From Mycolicibacterium malmesburyense (GTDB lineage Bacteria > Actinomycetota > Actinomycetes > Mycobacteriales > Mycobacteriaceae), in NCBI RefSeq assembly GCF_001050015.1, contig NZ_CVTB01000221.1, positions 1-64,000 on the forward strand: DNA of 64,000 nucleotides. The letters are read 5' to 3'. The position numbers and the translations under genes were made by a program. Below the pieces are notes generated by a model. That model had not been told where the DNA came from and ran no database searches. It worked only from the letters and a program-made list of their open reading frames with translations. This document shows positions 39,839-48,541 of the stretch, piece by piece; the first letter of the stretch is position 1; each line of letters starts with the position of its first letter.

Positions 39839-41029
39839 GTGCTGCACACCGTCGCCATCCGCGGATACCGCTCGCTGCGCGAGATCGTGCTGCCGCTGGC
39901 CCAGCTGACCGTCGTCACCGGCGCGAACGGGACAGGGAAGTCGTCGCTGTATCGGGCGTTGCGACTGCTGGCCGACTGCGGCCGGGGCGAGGTGATCGGA
40001 TCGCTGGCCCGCGAGGGCGGACTGGAGTCGGTGTTGTGGGCGGGGCCCGAGCAGCTCGGCGGCGCCCGCCGTACGGGCCGGGTGGAGGGTACGACGCGCA
40101 CCGTGCCGGTATCGCTTGAAATGGGCTTCGCAGCAGACGATTTCGGCTATCTCGTCGACCTCGGCCTGCCGCAGATGGCTGGCCCGGGCTCGCTGTTCGC
40201 CCGCGATCCGGAGATCAAGCGTGAGGCGGTGTTCGTCGGTCCCGTCATGCGCAACAGCACGACCCTGGTGCGCAGGACCCGCGACTACGTCGAGGCCAGT
40301 GCCGAGTCCGGGCGCGGATTCGACAAGGTGACGCAGGCGCTTCCGGCCTACCGCAGCGTGCTCGCCGAGTTCGCCCATCCCGGCGCGCATCCGGAACTCG
40401 CGGCGGTGCGGGACCGGTTGCGCAACTGGCGCTTCTACGACGGTTTTCGCGTCGACGCCGCCGCGCCCTCACGACAGCGCACCGTCGGCACCCGCACTCC
40501 CGTGCTCTCCGACGACGGCAGCGACCTGGCCGCCGCAATCCAGACCATCATCGAGGCGGGCCACGACGACCTGCCCCGGGCCATCGCCGACGCCTTCGAC
40601 GGCGCGACGGTGTCGGTGGCCGTGCACGACGGGCTGTTCGACCTGCAGCTGCATCAGCCCGGCATGCTGCGCCCGCTGCGCGCCGCCGAATTGTCCGATG
40701 GCACCTTGCGTTTCCTGTTGTGGGCGGCGGCGTTGCTCAGCCCGCGACCGCCGTCGCTGATGGTGCTCAACGAACCCGAGACGTCCCTGCACCCCGACCT
40801 GGTGGGCCCGCTTGCGTCGTTGATCCGCGCCGCGGCCGCAACCAGCCAGGTGGTCGTCGTCACCCACTCCAAGGCGCTGCTCAGCCACCTCGACACCGTT
40901 CCCGTCGCCGTGGCCACCGAGAGTGAGGCGACCGCGGTGGAGATCCCGTTGTACAAGGACCTCGGCGAGACCCGCGTCGACGGTCTCGGCATGCTCACCA
41001 TGCCGCCGTGGGACTGGGGTAAGCGCTAG
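39839..41029 (+). CDS. AAA family ATPase (AAA_21, RecF/OLD-like)
   Basis: 396 aa from GTG at 39839, one nt after the dinB2 stop. Walker A is GANGTGKSSLYRALRLL after IRGYRSLREIVLPL; the signature-like LSDGTLRFLLWAAALL, Walker B SLMVLNEPETSLHPDL and the H-loop VVVVTHSKALLSHL follow, the order of ABC-type ATPases of the RecF/SMC class. No nuclease domain is visible. Close coupling to a translesion polymerase suggests a DNA-repair or damage-sensing role (inference). I recall no counterpart at this locus in M. tuberculosis. It overlaps the convergent SDR by 4 nt. Confidence 0.88.
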   Translation: MLHTVAIRGYRSLREIVLPLAQLTVVTGANGTGKSSLYRALRLLADCGRGEVIGSLAREGGLESVLWAGPEQLGGARRTGRVEGTTRTVPVSLEMGFAADDFGYLVDLGLPQMAGPGSLFARDPEIKREAVFVGPVMRNSTTLVRRTRDYVEASAESGRGFDKVTQALPAYRSVLAEFAHPGAHPELAAVRDRLRNWRFYDGFRVDAAAPSRQRTVGTRTPVLSDDGSDLAAAIQTIIEAGHDDLPRAIADAFDGATVSVAVHDGLFDLQLHQPGMLRPLRAAELSDGTLRFLLWAAALLSPRPPSLMVLNEPETSLHPDLVGPLASLIRAAAATSQVVVVTHSKALLSHLDTVPVAVATESEATAVEIPLYKDLGETRVDGLGMLTMPPWDWGKR

Positions 41030-41886
41030 CCGCGTCGCGCCGAGGGCCGTAACGCTTTGGTGAACAACACGTTCGCCTGGCGCATGGCCACGCTGTACGG
41101 CCACCACATGGCGCGCTTGAACAGGTACAGCGCCCGGATGTCGGCCGAGGTGTAGATCAGGAACCGGTTGCGCCGCACGCCCTTGAGGATGCAGTCGGCG
41201 GCGTGCTCGGGTGAGATCGCGTGCCCGCTGAATCGGTCGGTCCACTTCTTCACCCGCGGATCCTCACGGTCGACCCCGGCGATCTGAACCGTCTGCACCA
41301 GAGGGGTTTTCACCGCACCCGGCACCACCACCGACACGCCGATCCCGTGTCGCGCCAGGTCGAAGCGCAACACCTCCGACATCCCGCGCAGCCCGTACTT
41401 GCTCGCGCTGTAGGCCGCGTGCCAGGGCAGCGCGACGAGGCCCGCCGCCGACGACACGTTGACGATGTGACCGCCCGTACCGGCAGCGACCATCCGCGGC
41501 ACGAACGCCTCGATGACGTGGATCGGCCCCATCAGGTTGATGTCGATCATCGACTTCCAGTGTTGGTGCGTCAGCGTCGAGACGGTGCCCCACGCCGACA
41601 CCCCCGCGATGTTCATCACGATGTCCATGGCCGGGTGGCGGGAGTGGATGTCGTCGGCGAACGCAACCACCGCGTCGTAGTCGGAGATGTCCAGTGCGCG
41701 GTGCTCGGCCACTTCAGCGCCCAGTGAGCGGGCGTCGACGACCGTCTTCTCCAGCCCCTCGGCGTCGCGGTCGGTCAGATAGAGTTCGGCGCCTTCGGCC
41801 GCCAACTTCAGCGCGGTCGCGCGGCCGATGCCGCTGGCGGCCCCGGTCAGAAAGCAACGCTTGTTCGCAAACCCGGTGTGCGCCAT
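41026..41886 (-). CDS. Short-chain dehydrogenase/reductase, Rv3057c-like
   Basis: 286 aa. NAD(P) site TGAASGIGRATALKLA, structural NIAGVS, and active-site Ser-Tyr-Lys in NVSSAAGLVALPWHAAYSASKYGL. A C-terminal basic/hydrophobic tail (YLFKRAMWWPYSVAMR) could touch the membrane. Substrate unknown; it is adjacent to the TetR/cyp136 pair and may be co-regulated. It reads from the 20-nt gap after the TetR gene. Confidence 0.92.
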   Translation of the reverse strand: MAHTGFANKRCFLTGAASGIGRATALKLAAEGAELYLTDRDAEGLEKTVVDARSLGAEVAEHRALDISDYDAVVAFADDIHSRHPAMDIVMNIAGVSAWGTVSTLTHQHWKSMIDINLMGPIHVIEAFVPRMVAAGTGGHIVNVSSAAGLVALPWHAAYSASKYGLRGMSEVLRFDLARHGIGVSVVVPGAVKTPLVQTVQIAGVDREDPRVKKWTDRFSGHAISPEHAADCILKGVRRNRFLIYTSADIRALYLFKRAMWWPYSVAMRQANVLFTKALRPSARRG

Positions 41887-41905
41887 GGCGGTGAGGATAC
41901 TGGGC

Positions 41906-42547
41906 CTAACCGCTGCCCTGGTCGGACGGCTTCATGTGGCCCCAGAACGCCGCCACCCACAACCGCTCGAGGGTGTCGACGGCCCGGCGGGGGTCGATGC
42001 CGCGACCGACGAACGTGCTGTCGTGCGTCAGCGTCATCGTGGTCGTCGCGGCCAGCGTCCGCACGAGCGCGGGCAGGTCGTCGGAGATCGGCCGCGCGTC
42101 GGCGTCGCTCTCGAGCAGCGTGATCAGCTTGTCGATGATGCCGTCGTAGAAGTCGTCCATCATCTCGCGGATCTTCGCGTCGGTGTTGCGCGCGACCGCG
42201 CACGCGGTGAGGACCGGGTCGTCGTTGGCGTACACCGCCGCCGCGCTGCCCACCATCCGCTTGGCGAACGTCTCCGGCGTCTCCCCCGGCTCGCGGGGCG
42301 CGAAGTGGTGGGTGAGGCTGTCGAGCATCTCGCCGGCCCCGGAGAGGATCTCGGCGAGCACCGCGTACTTGGAGTCGAAGTAGAAGTAGAACCCGGAGCG
42401 GGCGACGCCGGCGCGTTCGCTGATGGCGCTGACCGACAGGTCGGCGAACCGCTGTTCTTGCACCAGGTCGCGCACGGCGTTGATGATCGCGTCGCGCTGC
42501 CGGTCACCGCGGCTGCGACGCGTTTGCGATGCTGGTTGGGCGCTCAT
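41906..42547 (-). CDS. TetR-family transcriptional regulator, Rv3058c-like
   Basis: 213 aa. HTH: DAIINAVRDLVQEQRFADLSVSAISERAGVARSGFYFYFDSKY (in pieces), the TetR pattern with a characteristic FYFYFDSK end. It is divergent from cyp136 with a perfect-armed palindrome between, and upstream of the SDR on the same strand, so it is likely to control cyp136, itself and the SDR. Confidence 0.92.
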   Translation of the reverse strand: MSAQPASQTRRSRGDRQRDAIINAVRDLVQEQRFADLSVSAISERAGVARSGFYFYFDSKYAVLAEILSGAGEMLDSLTHHFAPREPGETPETFAKRMVGSAAAVYANDDPVLTACAVARNTDAKIREMMDDFYDGIIDKLITLLESDADARPISDDLPALVRTLAATTTMTLTHDSTFVGRGIDPRRAVDTLERLWVAAFWGHMKPSDQGSG

Positions 42548-42583
42548 CGCCTAGACCTTCGCACCGCGACGCGCCATAACAAA

Positions 42584-42601
42584 ACTTGACATGCGTCAAG
42601 T
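42584..42601. promoter_or_regulatory. Probable TetR operator between the TetR gene and cyp136
   Basis: ACTTGAC and GTCAAGT flank 4 nt (ATGC). The left arm includes TTGACA, which could be a -35 for cyp136, and the reverse complement offers TTGACG toward the TetR gene, so binding would block both. Confidence 0.65.
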
Positions 42602-42664
42602 CTGCCATTCAGGATGGGGATGAGAGTGACAACGGCCACATTCCTTTGCACCAGGAGCTTGTGA

Positions 42665-44149
42665 ATGACCGCGACCATCAGTACCACCGACTACCTGCTG
42701 GATCAGGCCAAGCGCCGGTTCACACCGTCGTTCAACAACTTTCCCGGCATGGGAATCGTGGAACGCAAGCTGCTGAACACGGACTTTCCGCAGAAGCCGA
42801 TGGCCACGCCGCCCGCGGGCAGCGGCCTCAAGCCGGTGATCGGCGACGCGGGTCTGCCGGTTCTGGGCCACATGATCGAGATGTTCCGCGGCGGACCCGA
42901 CTATTTGCTGCACGTCTACCGCAAGTACGGGCCGCTGTACTACGCGGACTCGCCGGCGCTGCCCGCCGTCGCTGCGCTCGGGCCGGACGCGGCGCAGGCC
43001 GTCTACTCCAACCGCAACAAGGACTTCTCCCAGCAGGGCTGGGTGCCGGTGATCGGTCCGTTCTTCCATCGCGGGCTGATGCTCCTGGACTTCGAGGAGC
43101 ACATGTTCCACCGCCGGATCATGCAGGAGGCGTTCGTGCGCTCCCGGCTGGTCGGCTACACCGAGCAGGTCGACAAGGTCGTCTCGCAGGTGATCGCCAA
43201 CGACTGGGTGCCCAACGACGGCCGCTTCCTGATGTATCCGGCGATGAAGGAGCTGACCCTCGACATCGCGTCGATGGTGTTCATGGGCCACGAGCCCGGC
43301 TCCGACAAGGAGCTGGTCACCAAGGTGAACAAGGCCTTCACCACCACCACCCGCGCCGGTAACGCGATCATCCGCACGCCGGTTCCGCCGTTCACCTGGT
43401 GGCGCGGCATGCAGGCACGCAAGCTGCTGGAGAACTACTTCGAGGAACGCGTCCGGGAACGCCGCGGTAAAGAGGGCAACGACCTGCTGACCGTGCTGTG
43501 CCACACCGAGGACGAGGACGGCAACAAGTTCTCCGACGAGGACATCGTCAACCACATGATCTTCCTGATGATGGCCGCGCACGACACGTCCACCTCGACG
43601 GCGACGACCATGATCTACCACCTCGCCAAGCATCCCGAATGGCAGGACCGCTGCCGCGACGAGTCCGACCGCCTCGGCGACGGACCCGTCGACATCGAGT
43701 CGCTGGAGAAGTTGGAGTCGCTGGATCTGGTGATGAACGAGTCGATCCGCCTGGTCACGCCGGTGCAGTGGGCCATGCGCCAGACCGTCCGCGACACCGA
43801 ACTGCTGGGGTACTACCTGCCGAAGGGCACGAACGTCATCGCCTATCCGGGGATGAACCACCGGCTCGAGGAGCTCTACCCCGAGCCGATGAAGTTCGAC
43901 CCGTTGCGGTTCACCGAGCCGCGCAACGAGCACAAACAGCACCGCTACGCGTTCAGTCCGTTCGGCGGCGGCGCGCACAAGTGCATCGGCATGACCTTCG
44001 GCCAGCTGGAGGTCAAGACGATCCTGCACCGGCTGTTGCGCAAGTACCGGCTCGAACTGCCCCGCCCGGACTACACCACCGAGTGGGATTACGGCGGCAT
44101 GCCGGTGCCCAAGGACGGCATGCACATCGTCCTGCGCCCGCTGCACTAG
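42665..44149 (+). CDS. cyp136: Cytochrome P450 CYP136
   Basis: 494 aa. I-helix oxygen-binding motif MAAHDTSTSTATTM, K-helix ESIR (MNESIRLVTPV), and the heme loop FSPFGGGAHKCIGMTFG with the axial Cys. The length, ~80 residues longer than typical bacterial P450s, and the location after a divergent TetR match CYP136 (Rv3059). The natural substrate is not established. Ferredoxin partners are not encoded here. A GGAGC precedes the ATG. Confidence 0.94.
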   Translation: MTATISTTDYLLDQAKRRFTPSFNNFPGMGIVERKLLNTDFPQKPMATPPAGSGLKPVIGDAGLPVLGHMIEMFRGGPDYLLHVYRKYGPLYYADSPALPAVAALGPDAAQAVYSNRNKDFSQQGWVPVIGPFFHRGLMLLDFEEHMFHRRIMQEAFVRSRLVGYTEQVDKVVSQVIANDWVPNDGRFLMYPAMKELTLDIASMVFMGHEPGSDKELVTKVNKAFTTTTRAGNAIIRTPVPPFTWWRGMQARKLLENYFEERVRERRGKEGNDLLTVLCHTEDEDGNKFSDEDIVNHMIFLMMAAHDTSTSTATTMIYHLAKHPEWQDRCRDESDRLGDGPVDIESLEKLESLDLVMNESIRLVTPVQWAMRQTVRDTELLGYYLPKGTNVIAYPGMNHRLEELYPEPMKFDPLRFTEPRNEHKQHRYAFSPFGGGAHKCIGMTFGQLEVKTILHRLLRKYRLELPRPDYTTEWDYGGMPVPKDGMHIVLRPLH

Positions 44150-44158
44150 CACCGGCTG

Positions 44159-44221
44159 TCGCGAAACTGTGTTCCCGCAGCGAAAATTCGAGTGACGGCC
44201 TGCTGGAATACAGTTTCGCGG
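44159..44221. terminator. Inverted repeat between convergent cyp136 and LeuA-dimer-like genes
   Basis: Arms 44159-44175 and 44205-44221 match at 15 of 17 positions around a 29-nt loop. A bidirectional terminator is probable. Confidence 0.55.
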
Positions 44222-44725
44222 TCAGCACGCGGCCAGTAGCCGGTTCGCGCACGCGATGACCGCGCTCAGCGCCGACTGCGTCGCGTCCTCGGACAGTCCC
44301 ATCGCCCATTCCGACTTCAGCCCGTCGGAACCCTGGATGAAGGTGGCGGTGCGGTCACCGGCGCGCATCTGGTGAAAAGCGGTCATCTCCAACGCGATTC
44401 CGCTGTCGTAGAGCATCGAGGTCAACGCGGCGACGGGGCCTGGCGCGGCGGCCGATGTCGTGCAGATCCGGTCCCCGATCGCGAGCGTCGCCTGATAGTT
44501 GCGCGCCTGCGGGCCCAGCCGGGTGGCGGGAATGTCCCTGTCGACGCAGCTCCAGTTTCCCAGCCTCAAGGGTCCCGACGTCGGCGCGTACTGGGCGAGG
44601 AACGTTTCGAAGGACATCGCGTCGGCCTCCTCGCGCAGACCGCGGGGCGGCGGGGCATCCAGATAGGCCGCGAAAGCCGACGGTGCTGCGCTGGTTGCGG
44701 ATTCTGTTGCGAAGGAGATGCTCAT
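44222..44725 (-). CDS. Stand-alone LeuA dimerisation (regulatory) domain-like protein
   Basis: 167 aa. The N-terminus (FAAYLDAPPPRGLREEADAMSFETFLAQYAP) is not assigned. From about residue 55 it resembles the C-terminal allosteric domain of 2-isopropylmalate synthase: ATLAIGDRICTTSAAAPGPVAALTSML, then TATFIQGSDGLKSEWAMGLSEDATQSALSAVIACANRL, which has the G.VAA, WG-type and AS..A...NR pattern. The catalytic TIM barrel is missing, so it cannot make isopropylmalate itself. Small proteins of this kind are often labelled homocitrate synthase in mycobacteria. It may regulate LeuA or bind leucine on its own (inference). Confidence 0.75.
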   Translation of the reverse strand: MSISFATESATSAAPSAFAAYLDAPPPRGLREEADAMSFETFLAQYAPTSGPLRLGNWSCVDRDIPATRLGPQARNYQATLAIGDRICTTSAAAPGPVAALTSMLYDSGIALEMTAFHQMRAGDRTATFIQGSDGLKSEWAMGLSEDATQSALSAVIACANRLLAAC

Positions 44726-44989
44726 GTGCCGGTCTTTTCTTCGAGATGAAGTGACCGACTACGTAGCGACGACCCACAGCGAGGGGTCGGTCAGGATCAG
44801 ACCCCGCTGCGGGTTGCTACTACGAGTCGCCTCGGCACGCGTTCGATCGTAGACAACGGCCGAGCCGGCCGCAAAGAGAAAACCGTTCGCAAAGTGTCTG
44901 TCACTCCTTCGCGTTCCGGCTGTTGTTCCGCCCACGCCTTTGACAGGGTGTGTTCCTACTTCTGGTGTCCCGATGACCTGGGGGGATGA

Positions 44990-45682
44990 GTGCAAGGCGA
45001 AGGCACAGGCAACCGGATGACGTCGCCGACAAGCGCCACAACGGCGTCCGTCGGCGAACGCGTGGGCTCATTTCGCTACTTCCGCGCGGAGGACCGCTGG
45101 CAGTGGTCCGACGCCGTCGCCGAGATGCACGGTTATCCGCCCGGGCAAGCAGAACCGAGCACCTCGCTGGTGATGTCGCACAAGCATCCCGACGATGCGG
45201 CCAGCGTCGCGTTGCTCATCGAGACGGTGACGGGCGAGGGTCGGCCGTTCAGCAGCCGCCACCGCATCATCGACACGCACGGTCAGGTCCACCCCGTTCT
45301 CGTCATCGGGGAACGAATGCGAGACGACGACGGCGAGATCATCGGCACCCAGGGCATCTACGTCGATCTGACCGATGTCGACGACACGGGCACCGTCGAC
45401 GCCGCCGTGGCCGACTTCACCGAGCACCGGGCGATCATCGAACAGGCCAAGGGCGTGCTGATGATGACCTACGGCATCACCGCCGAGCGGGCCTTCGACA
45501 TCCTGGTATGGCGGTCGCAGGAGACCAACATCAAACTGCGCAGGCTGGCCGCGCAAGTCGTCGACGACTTCACCGGCGAGGTGAAGGTGCCCGACGCGGT
45601 TCGCCGGCGGGCCGACCACCTGCTGCTCACCTCGCACCGGCGGATCAGGTGCCCGGGCGGAGAGCGCAGCAACGCCTGCTGA
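44990..45682 (+). CDS. PAS-ANTAR regulatory protein
   Basis: 230 aa from GTG at 44990 (ATG at 45017 possible). Residues ~30-135 form a PAS-like sensor (WQWSDAVAEMHGYPPGQ, FSSRHRIIDTHGQVHPVLVIGERM). Residues ~145-200 are an ANTAR RNA-binding domain (HRAIIEQAKGVLMMTYGI, AFDILVWRSQETNIKLRRLA). ANTAR proteins bind paired hexanucleotide loops in leader RNAs to prevent termination. A TTGACA at 44940-44945 could be the -35. The 264-nt gap before it holds no gene that can be supported. Confidence 0.9.
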   Translation: MQGEGTGNRMTSPTSATTASVGERVGSFRYFRAEDRWQWSDAVAEMHGYPPGQAEPSTSLVMSHKHPDDAASVALLIETVTGEGRPFSSRHRIIDTHGQVHPVLVIGERMRDDDGEIIGTQGIYVDLTDVDDTGTVDAAVADFTEHRAIIEQAKGVLMMTYGITAERAFDILVWRSQETNIKLRRLAAQVVDDFTGEVKVPDAVRRRADHLLLTSHRRIRCPGGERSNAC

Positions 45683-45758
45683 GGGTGGGTCTCCAGCGAC
45701 GCACACCACAGCGCCTCGACTCTTCGATCGGCACGGACTGGCCGTAACGTGAGGCCCG

Positions 45759-46508
45759 ATGACGTGGGCCTTGCTGTTCGCCGCCGGCGTTCTCGGCGGG
45801 CTCACCGGCAGCATCGCCGGGCTGGCCTCGGTGGCCACCTATCCCGCCCTGCTGCTGTTCGGGTTGCCTCCGGTGACGGCGAACGTGACCAACACCGTGG
45901 CATTGGTGTTCAACGGCATCGGGTCGGTATTGGGATCGCGTCCCGAACTCGAGGGTCAAGGGGTATGGATCCGCCGCACCGTGCCGATCGCGGTGCTCGG
46001 CGGTGCGGCCGGGGCCGCGCTGCTGCTCACCACCCCCGCCGAGGGTTTCGAAAGATCCGTGCCGATTCTGCTGGCCGTCGCTTCGGTCGCGATCCTGCTG
46101 CCGCGCAAACCCTCCGGCGAACCCGGAAGCCCGGGCCGTCGTCGTGCGGCGGTGGTCGTCGAGGCGACCGCGGTGCTGCTGATCTGCGTCTACGGGGGCT
46201 ATTTCGGGGCGGCGGCCGGAGTGCTGCTTCTCGCGCTGCTCCTGCGCACCGGGCACGCCTCGCTCGCCGAGGCCAACGCGGGCAAGAACGTCATCCTCGG
46301 CGTCGCGAATCTCGTCGCGGCGGTGGTCTTCGCGGTGTGGGCGCCCGTGCAGTGGGGGGCGATGCTGGTGCTGGGCATGGGCTGCCTGATCGGTTCCCGG
46401 CTGGGTCCGGTCGTCGTGCGGCACGCGCCCGCCGGGCCGCTGCGCGTGGTGATCGGCGCCGCGGGCGTGGCGCTGGCGGTCAAGTTGGCTCTCGACACCT
46501 ACGCTTAG
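45759..46508 (+). CDS. TSUP (TauE/SafE) family permease
   Basis: 249 aa, almost wholly hydrophobic, with two related halves: GVLGGLTGSIAGLASVATYPALLLFGLPPVTANVTNTVAL (in pieces) and GGYFGAAAGVLLLALLLRTG, AEANAGKNVILGVANLVAAV. These are the hallmark halves of the TauE/SafE family that exports sulfite, sulfoacetate or other small anions. The substrate is not predicted. It meets the convergent phosphotransferase gene with a 4-nt stop overlap. Confidence 0.92.
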   Translation: MTWALLFAAGVLGGLTGSIAGLASVATYPALLLFGLPPVTANVTNTVALVFNGIGSVLGSRPELEGQGVWIRRTVPIAVLGGAAGAALLLTTPAEGFERSVPILLAVASVAILLPRKPSGEPGSPGRRRAAVVVEATAVLLICVYGGYFGAAAGVLLLALLLRTGHASLAEANAGKNVILGVANLVAAVVFAVWAPVQWGAMLVLGMGCLIGSRLGPVVVRHAPAGPLRVVIGAAGVALAVKLALDTYA

Positions 46509-47569
46509 AGCTCAAAGGGGCTGTCGCCCTTGATCACCCGGTTACCCAGATCGATGAGGTTCTGGGCGTTGGCGTGCAACCGCTCCCCCGCGTCGCGGCT
46601 CGCCTGACCGATCAGGAAACGCGACCAGGTGCCCTCGATCACGACTCCGAGCTTGAAGCACGCCATCGCGATATACCAATCCAGGCTTGAGGTTTCGCGA
46701 CCGCCCGCGGCGAGGTAGGCGTCGAGGAGCTCGCGCCGACTGGCGAGGCCGCCGAGCGCGGCGAGCTGCGCGCCCGCCGTGATCGTGTTCGTCTCCAGCG
46801 GCCAGCAGATGAGCATCCACCCCAGGTCGAGCAGCGGGTCGCCGATCGTGCACATCTCCCAGTCGACGAACGCCGCCACCTCCGGCTTGTCGCGTCGCAG
46901 CAGGACGTTGCTCAGATGCGGGTCCCCGTGCAGCACACCGGGCTTGCCCTCCGGGGGCAGGTTCGACGCCAACCAGTCGGCGAGTTCGGTCACCGCCAGC
47001 GATTCCGGGTCATACCGGTCGTGGCGATAGCTCTCGAGCAGCCGCAGGAACTGAGGAACCTGGCGCTCCAGGAATGATCCGGGCCGTTTGAGCTCGGCCA
47101 GCGGACTGCCCTCCCACTCGACCTGTCCGAGCGCGGCCAGGCTCGCCGCGTACGACAGGCCCACCTGATGACGCATCGCGGGATCACGCACGTAGGCCTC
47201 GGACATGTCGTCGCCGGGGTTGAAGCCGTCCACCTCTTCCATCAAGTAGAAGACGACACCGAGGACGCTGAGATCCTCGCAGCCGGCGATGAATCCGGGG
47301 TGGGGCACCGGTGTTCCCGCCAACGTTCGCAGTGCGGCGATCTCGCGCAACATGGTCTTGTCGCTCGTCGGCCGCGGGTGCGCCGGCGGCCGCCGCAGCA
47401 CCATGGTCCGATCATCGATCCGCAGGCGCACCACGATGTTCTGCGTCCCGCCGGTCAGCGGTTCGACGTCGCCGACCGTCGAACCGAGGCCCTGCGCACG
47501 CACCCACTGCTGCAGCGCGGCCTGGTCGTCCTTGCTCAGTGTCGGAAGCTGATGCGCGTCGTCGGGCAT
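46505..47569 (-). CDS. Phosphotransferase family protein (APH/ACAD10-like)
   Basis: 354 aa. Protein kinase-like fold: the Lys in MVLRRPP region, Brenner motif VLHGDPHLSNVLL with Asp, and the DFG-equivalent FVDWEMCTIGDPLLDLGW. Members of this group phosphorylate hydroxyacyl-CoA-type or other small substrates (the ACAD10 model) rather than antibiotics. The gene stands between the TSUP permease and an SDR without further overlap; the 101 nt upstream of its start include a family-2 hairpin. Substrate unknown. Confidence 0.9.
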   Translation of the reverse strand: MPDDAHQLPTLSKDDQAALQQWVRAQGLGSTVGDVEPLTGGTQNIVVRLRIDDRTMVLRRPPAHPRPTSDKTMLREIAALRTLAGTPVPHPGFIAGCEDLSVLGVVFYLMEEVDGFNPGDDMSEAYVRDPAMRHQVGLSYAASLAALGQVEWEGSPLAELKRPGSFLERQVPQFLRLLESYRHDRYDPESLAVTELADWLASNLPPEGKPGVLHGDPHLSNVLLRRDKPEVAAFVDWEMCTIGDPLLDLGWMLICWPLETNTITAGAQLAALGGLASRRELLDAYLAAGGRETSSLDWYIAMACFKLGVVIEGTWSRFLIGQASRDAGERLHANAQNLIDLGNRVIKGDSPFEL

Positions 47570-47616
47570 GCAGTCATCGTGTCAGGTCGAATGCGCGCGC
47601 CGCTCACCCTATAGGC

Positions 47617-47665
47617 GATTTCGGTGCGCTACCGGTCGCTCAGCGATCAGTAGCGCACCGAAGTC
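47617..47665. terminator. Inverted-repeat element (family 2, copy A)
   Basis: Arms 47617-47631 and 47651-47665 match at 14 of 15 positions (one G-U), 19-nt loop. It lies just after the SDR stop (47671, minus strand), so it likely ends SDR transcription before the next gene. A second copy lies at 58206-58254. Confidence 0.55.
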
Positions 47666-47670
47666 ACCGG

Positions 47671-48438
47671 TTACTTGGGGGCGAAGCGCTGGCCCGCGTC
47701 CAGGCGCAGGCACTGGCCGTTGAGCATCGGGTTCTCGACGATCGCGGCGACCAGCTTGGCGTACTCCTCCGGCTTGCCGAGCCGCTTCGGGAACGCCGCG
47801 TCCTTGGTCAGCGCCTTGGCGAACTCGTCGGGGATGCCTTCGGTCAGGCCGGTCGCGAACAGGCTCGGCGCGATCGCCAGCGCCCGGATGCCCAGGCTGC
47901 CCATGTCGCGGGCCATGGTCAGGCACATGCCGGCGATGGCTGCCTTCGACGCGGTGTAGGCGACCTGGCCGATCTGGCCCTCGAACGCCGCGATCGAGGC
48001 GGTGTTGATGATGACGCCGCGCTCTTCCTGCTCGTCGTCGACGAGGTCCTGCTGGCTCATCTGCCAACCGGCCAACCGGCTGATGTTGAACGTGCCGATC
48101 AGGTTCAGGTCGACGCACTTGCGGAACGAGTCCAGGCTGTGCGGGCCGTCCTTCTTGACGGTGCGCTCGGCGGCGCCGCCGCCGGCGGTCGTGACGATGA
48201 TGTGCAGCCCGCCGAGCTTGTCGATCGCTTGCTGCAGGACCTTCTCGGTGCCCTCGAAGTCGGTGACGTCCACCTCGAAGAACGAGCCGCCGATCGCGTC
48301 GGCCACTTCCTTGCCCTTCGACTGCGGACGGTCGAGAACCGCCACGTCAGCTCCGCGCTGAGCCAGCAACTCGGCCGTCGCCTTCCCGAAGCCGGACGCT
48401 CCGCCGACGACGATGGCCTTCTTGCCAGAAATCTCCAC
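47671..48438 (-). CDS. Short-chain dehydrogenase (3-hydroxyacyl-CoA dehydrogenase-like)
   Basis: 255 aa from GTG at 48438 with GGGGAGA upstream. NAD site VVGGASGFGKATAELLA, NTASIAAFEGQIGQVAYTASKAA with the Ser/Tyr/Lys triad, and the Asp after the second strand (VAVLDRPQSKG) suggesting NAD. Closest recalled type is the HSD17B10/3-hydroxy-2-methylbutyryl-CoA dehydrogenase group. Likely role in beta-oxidation of branched acyl or steroid intermediates (inference). Confidence 0.9.
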   Translation of the reverse strand: MEISGKKAIVVGGASGFGKATAELLAQRGADVAVLDRPQSKGKEVADAIGGSFFEVDVTDFEGTEKVLQQAIDKLGGLHIIVTTAGGGAAERTVKKDGPHSLDSFRKCVDLNLIGTFNISRLAGWQMSQQDLVDDEQEERGVIINTASIAAFEGQIGQVAYTASKAAIAGMCLTMARDMGSLGIRALAIAPSLFATGLTEGIPDEFAKALTKDAAFPKRLGKPEEYAKLVAAIVENPMLNGQCLRLDAGQRFAPK

Positions 48439-48541
48439 CTGGGTCTCCCCTTTCCAAAAAGAGCTCGATTCGTAAAGCAACCTAGCTGACGTCATCGTTC
48501 GGTAAGCCCTTCGGGTCACCAACCTGAGTACTTTGAGCGGC

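Noticed and set aside
44759..44995. 78-codon minus-strand frame in the gap before the PAS-ANTAR gene
   Set aside because: TTG start without a ribosome site, no homology or signal peptide recognised, and it would cover the PAS-ANTAR promoter.
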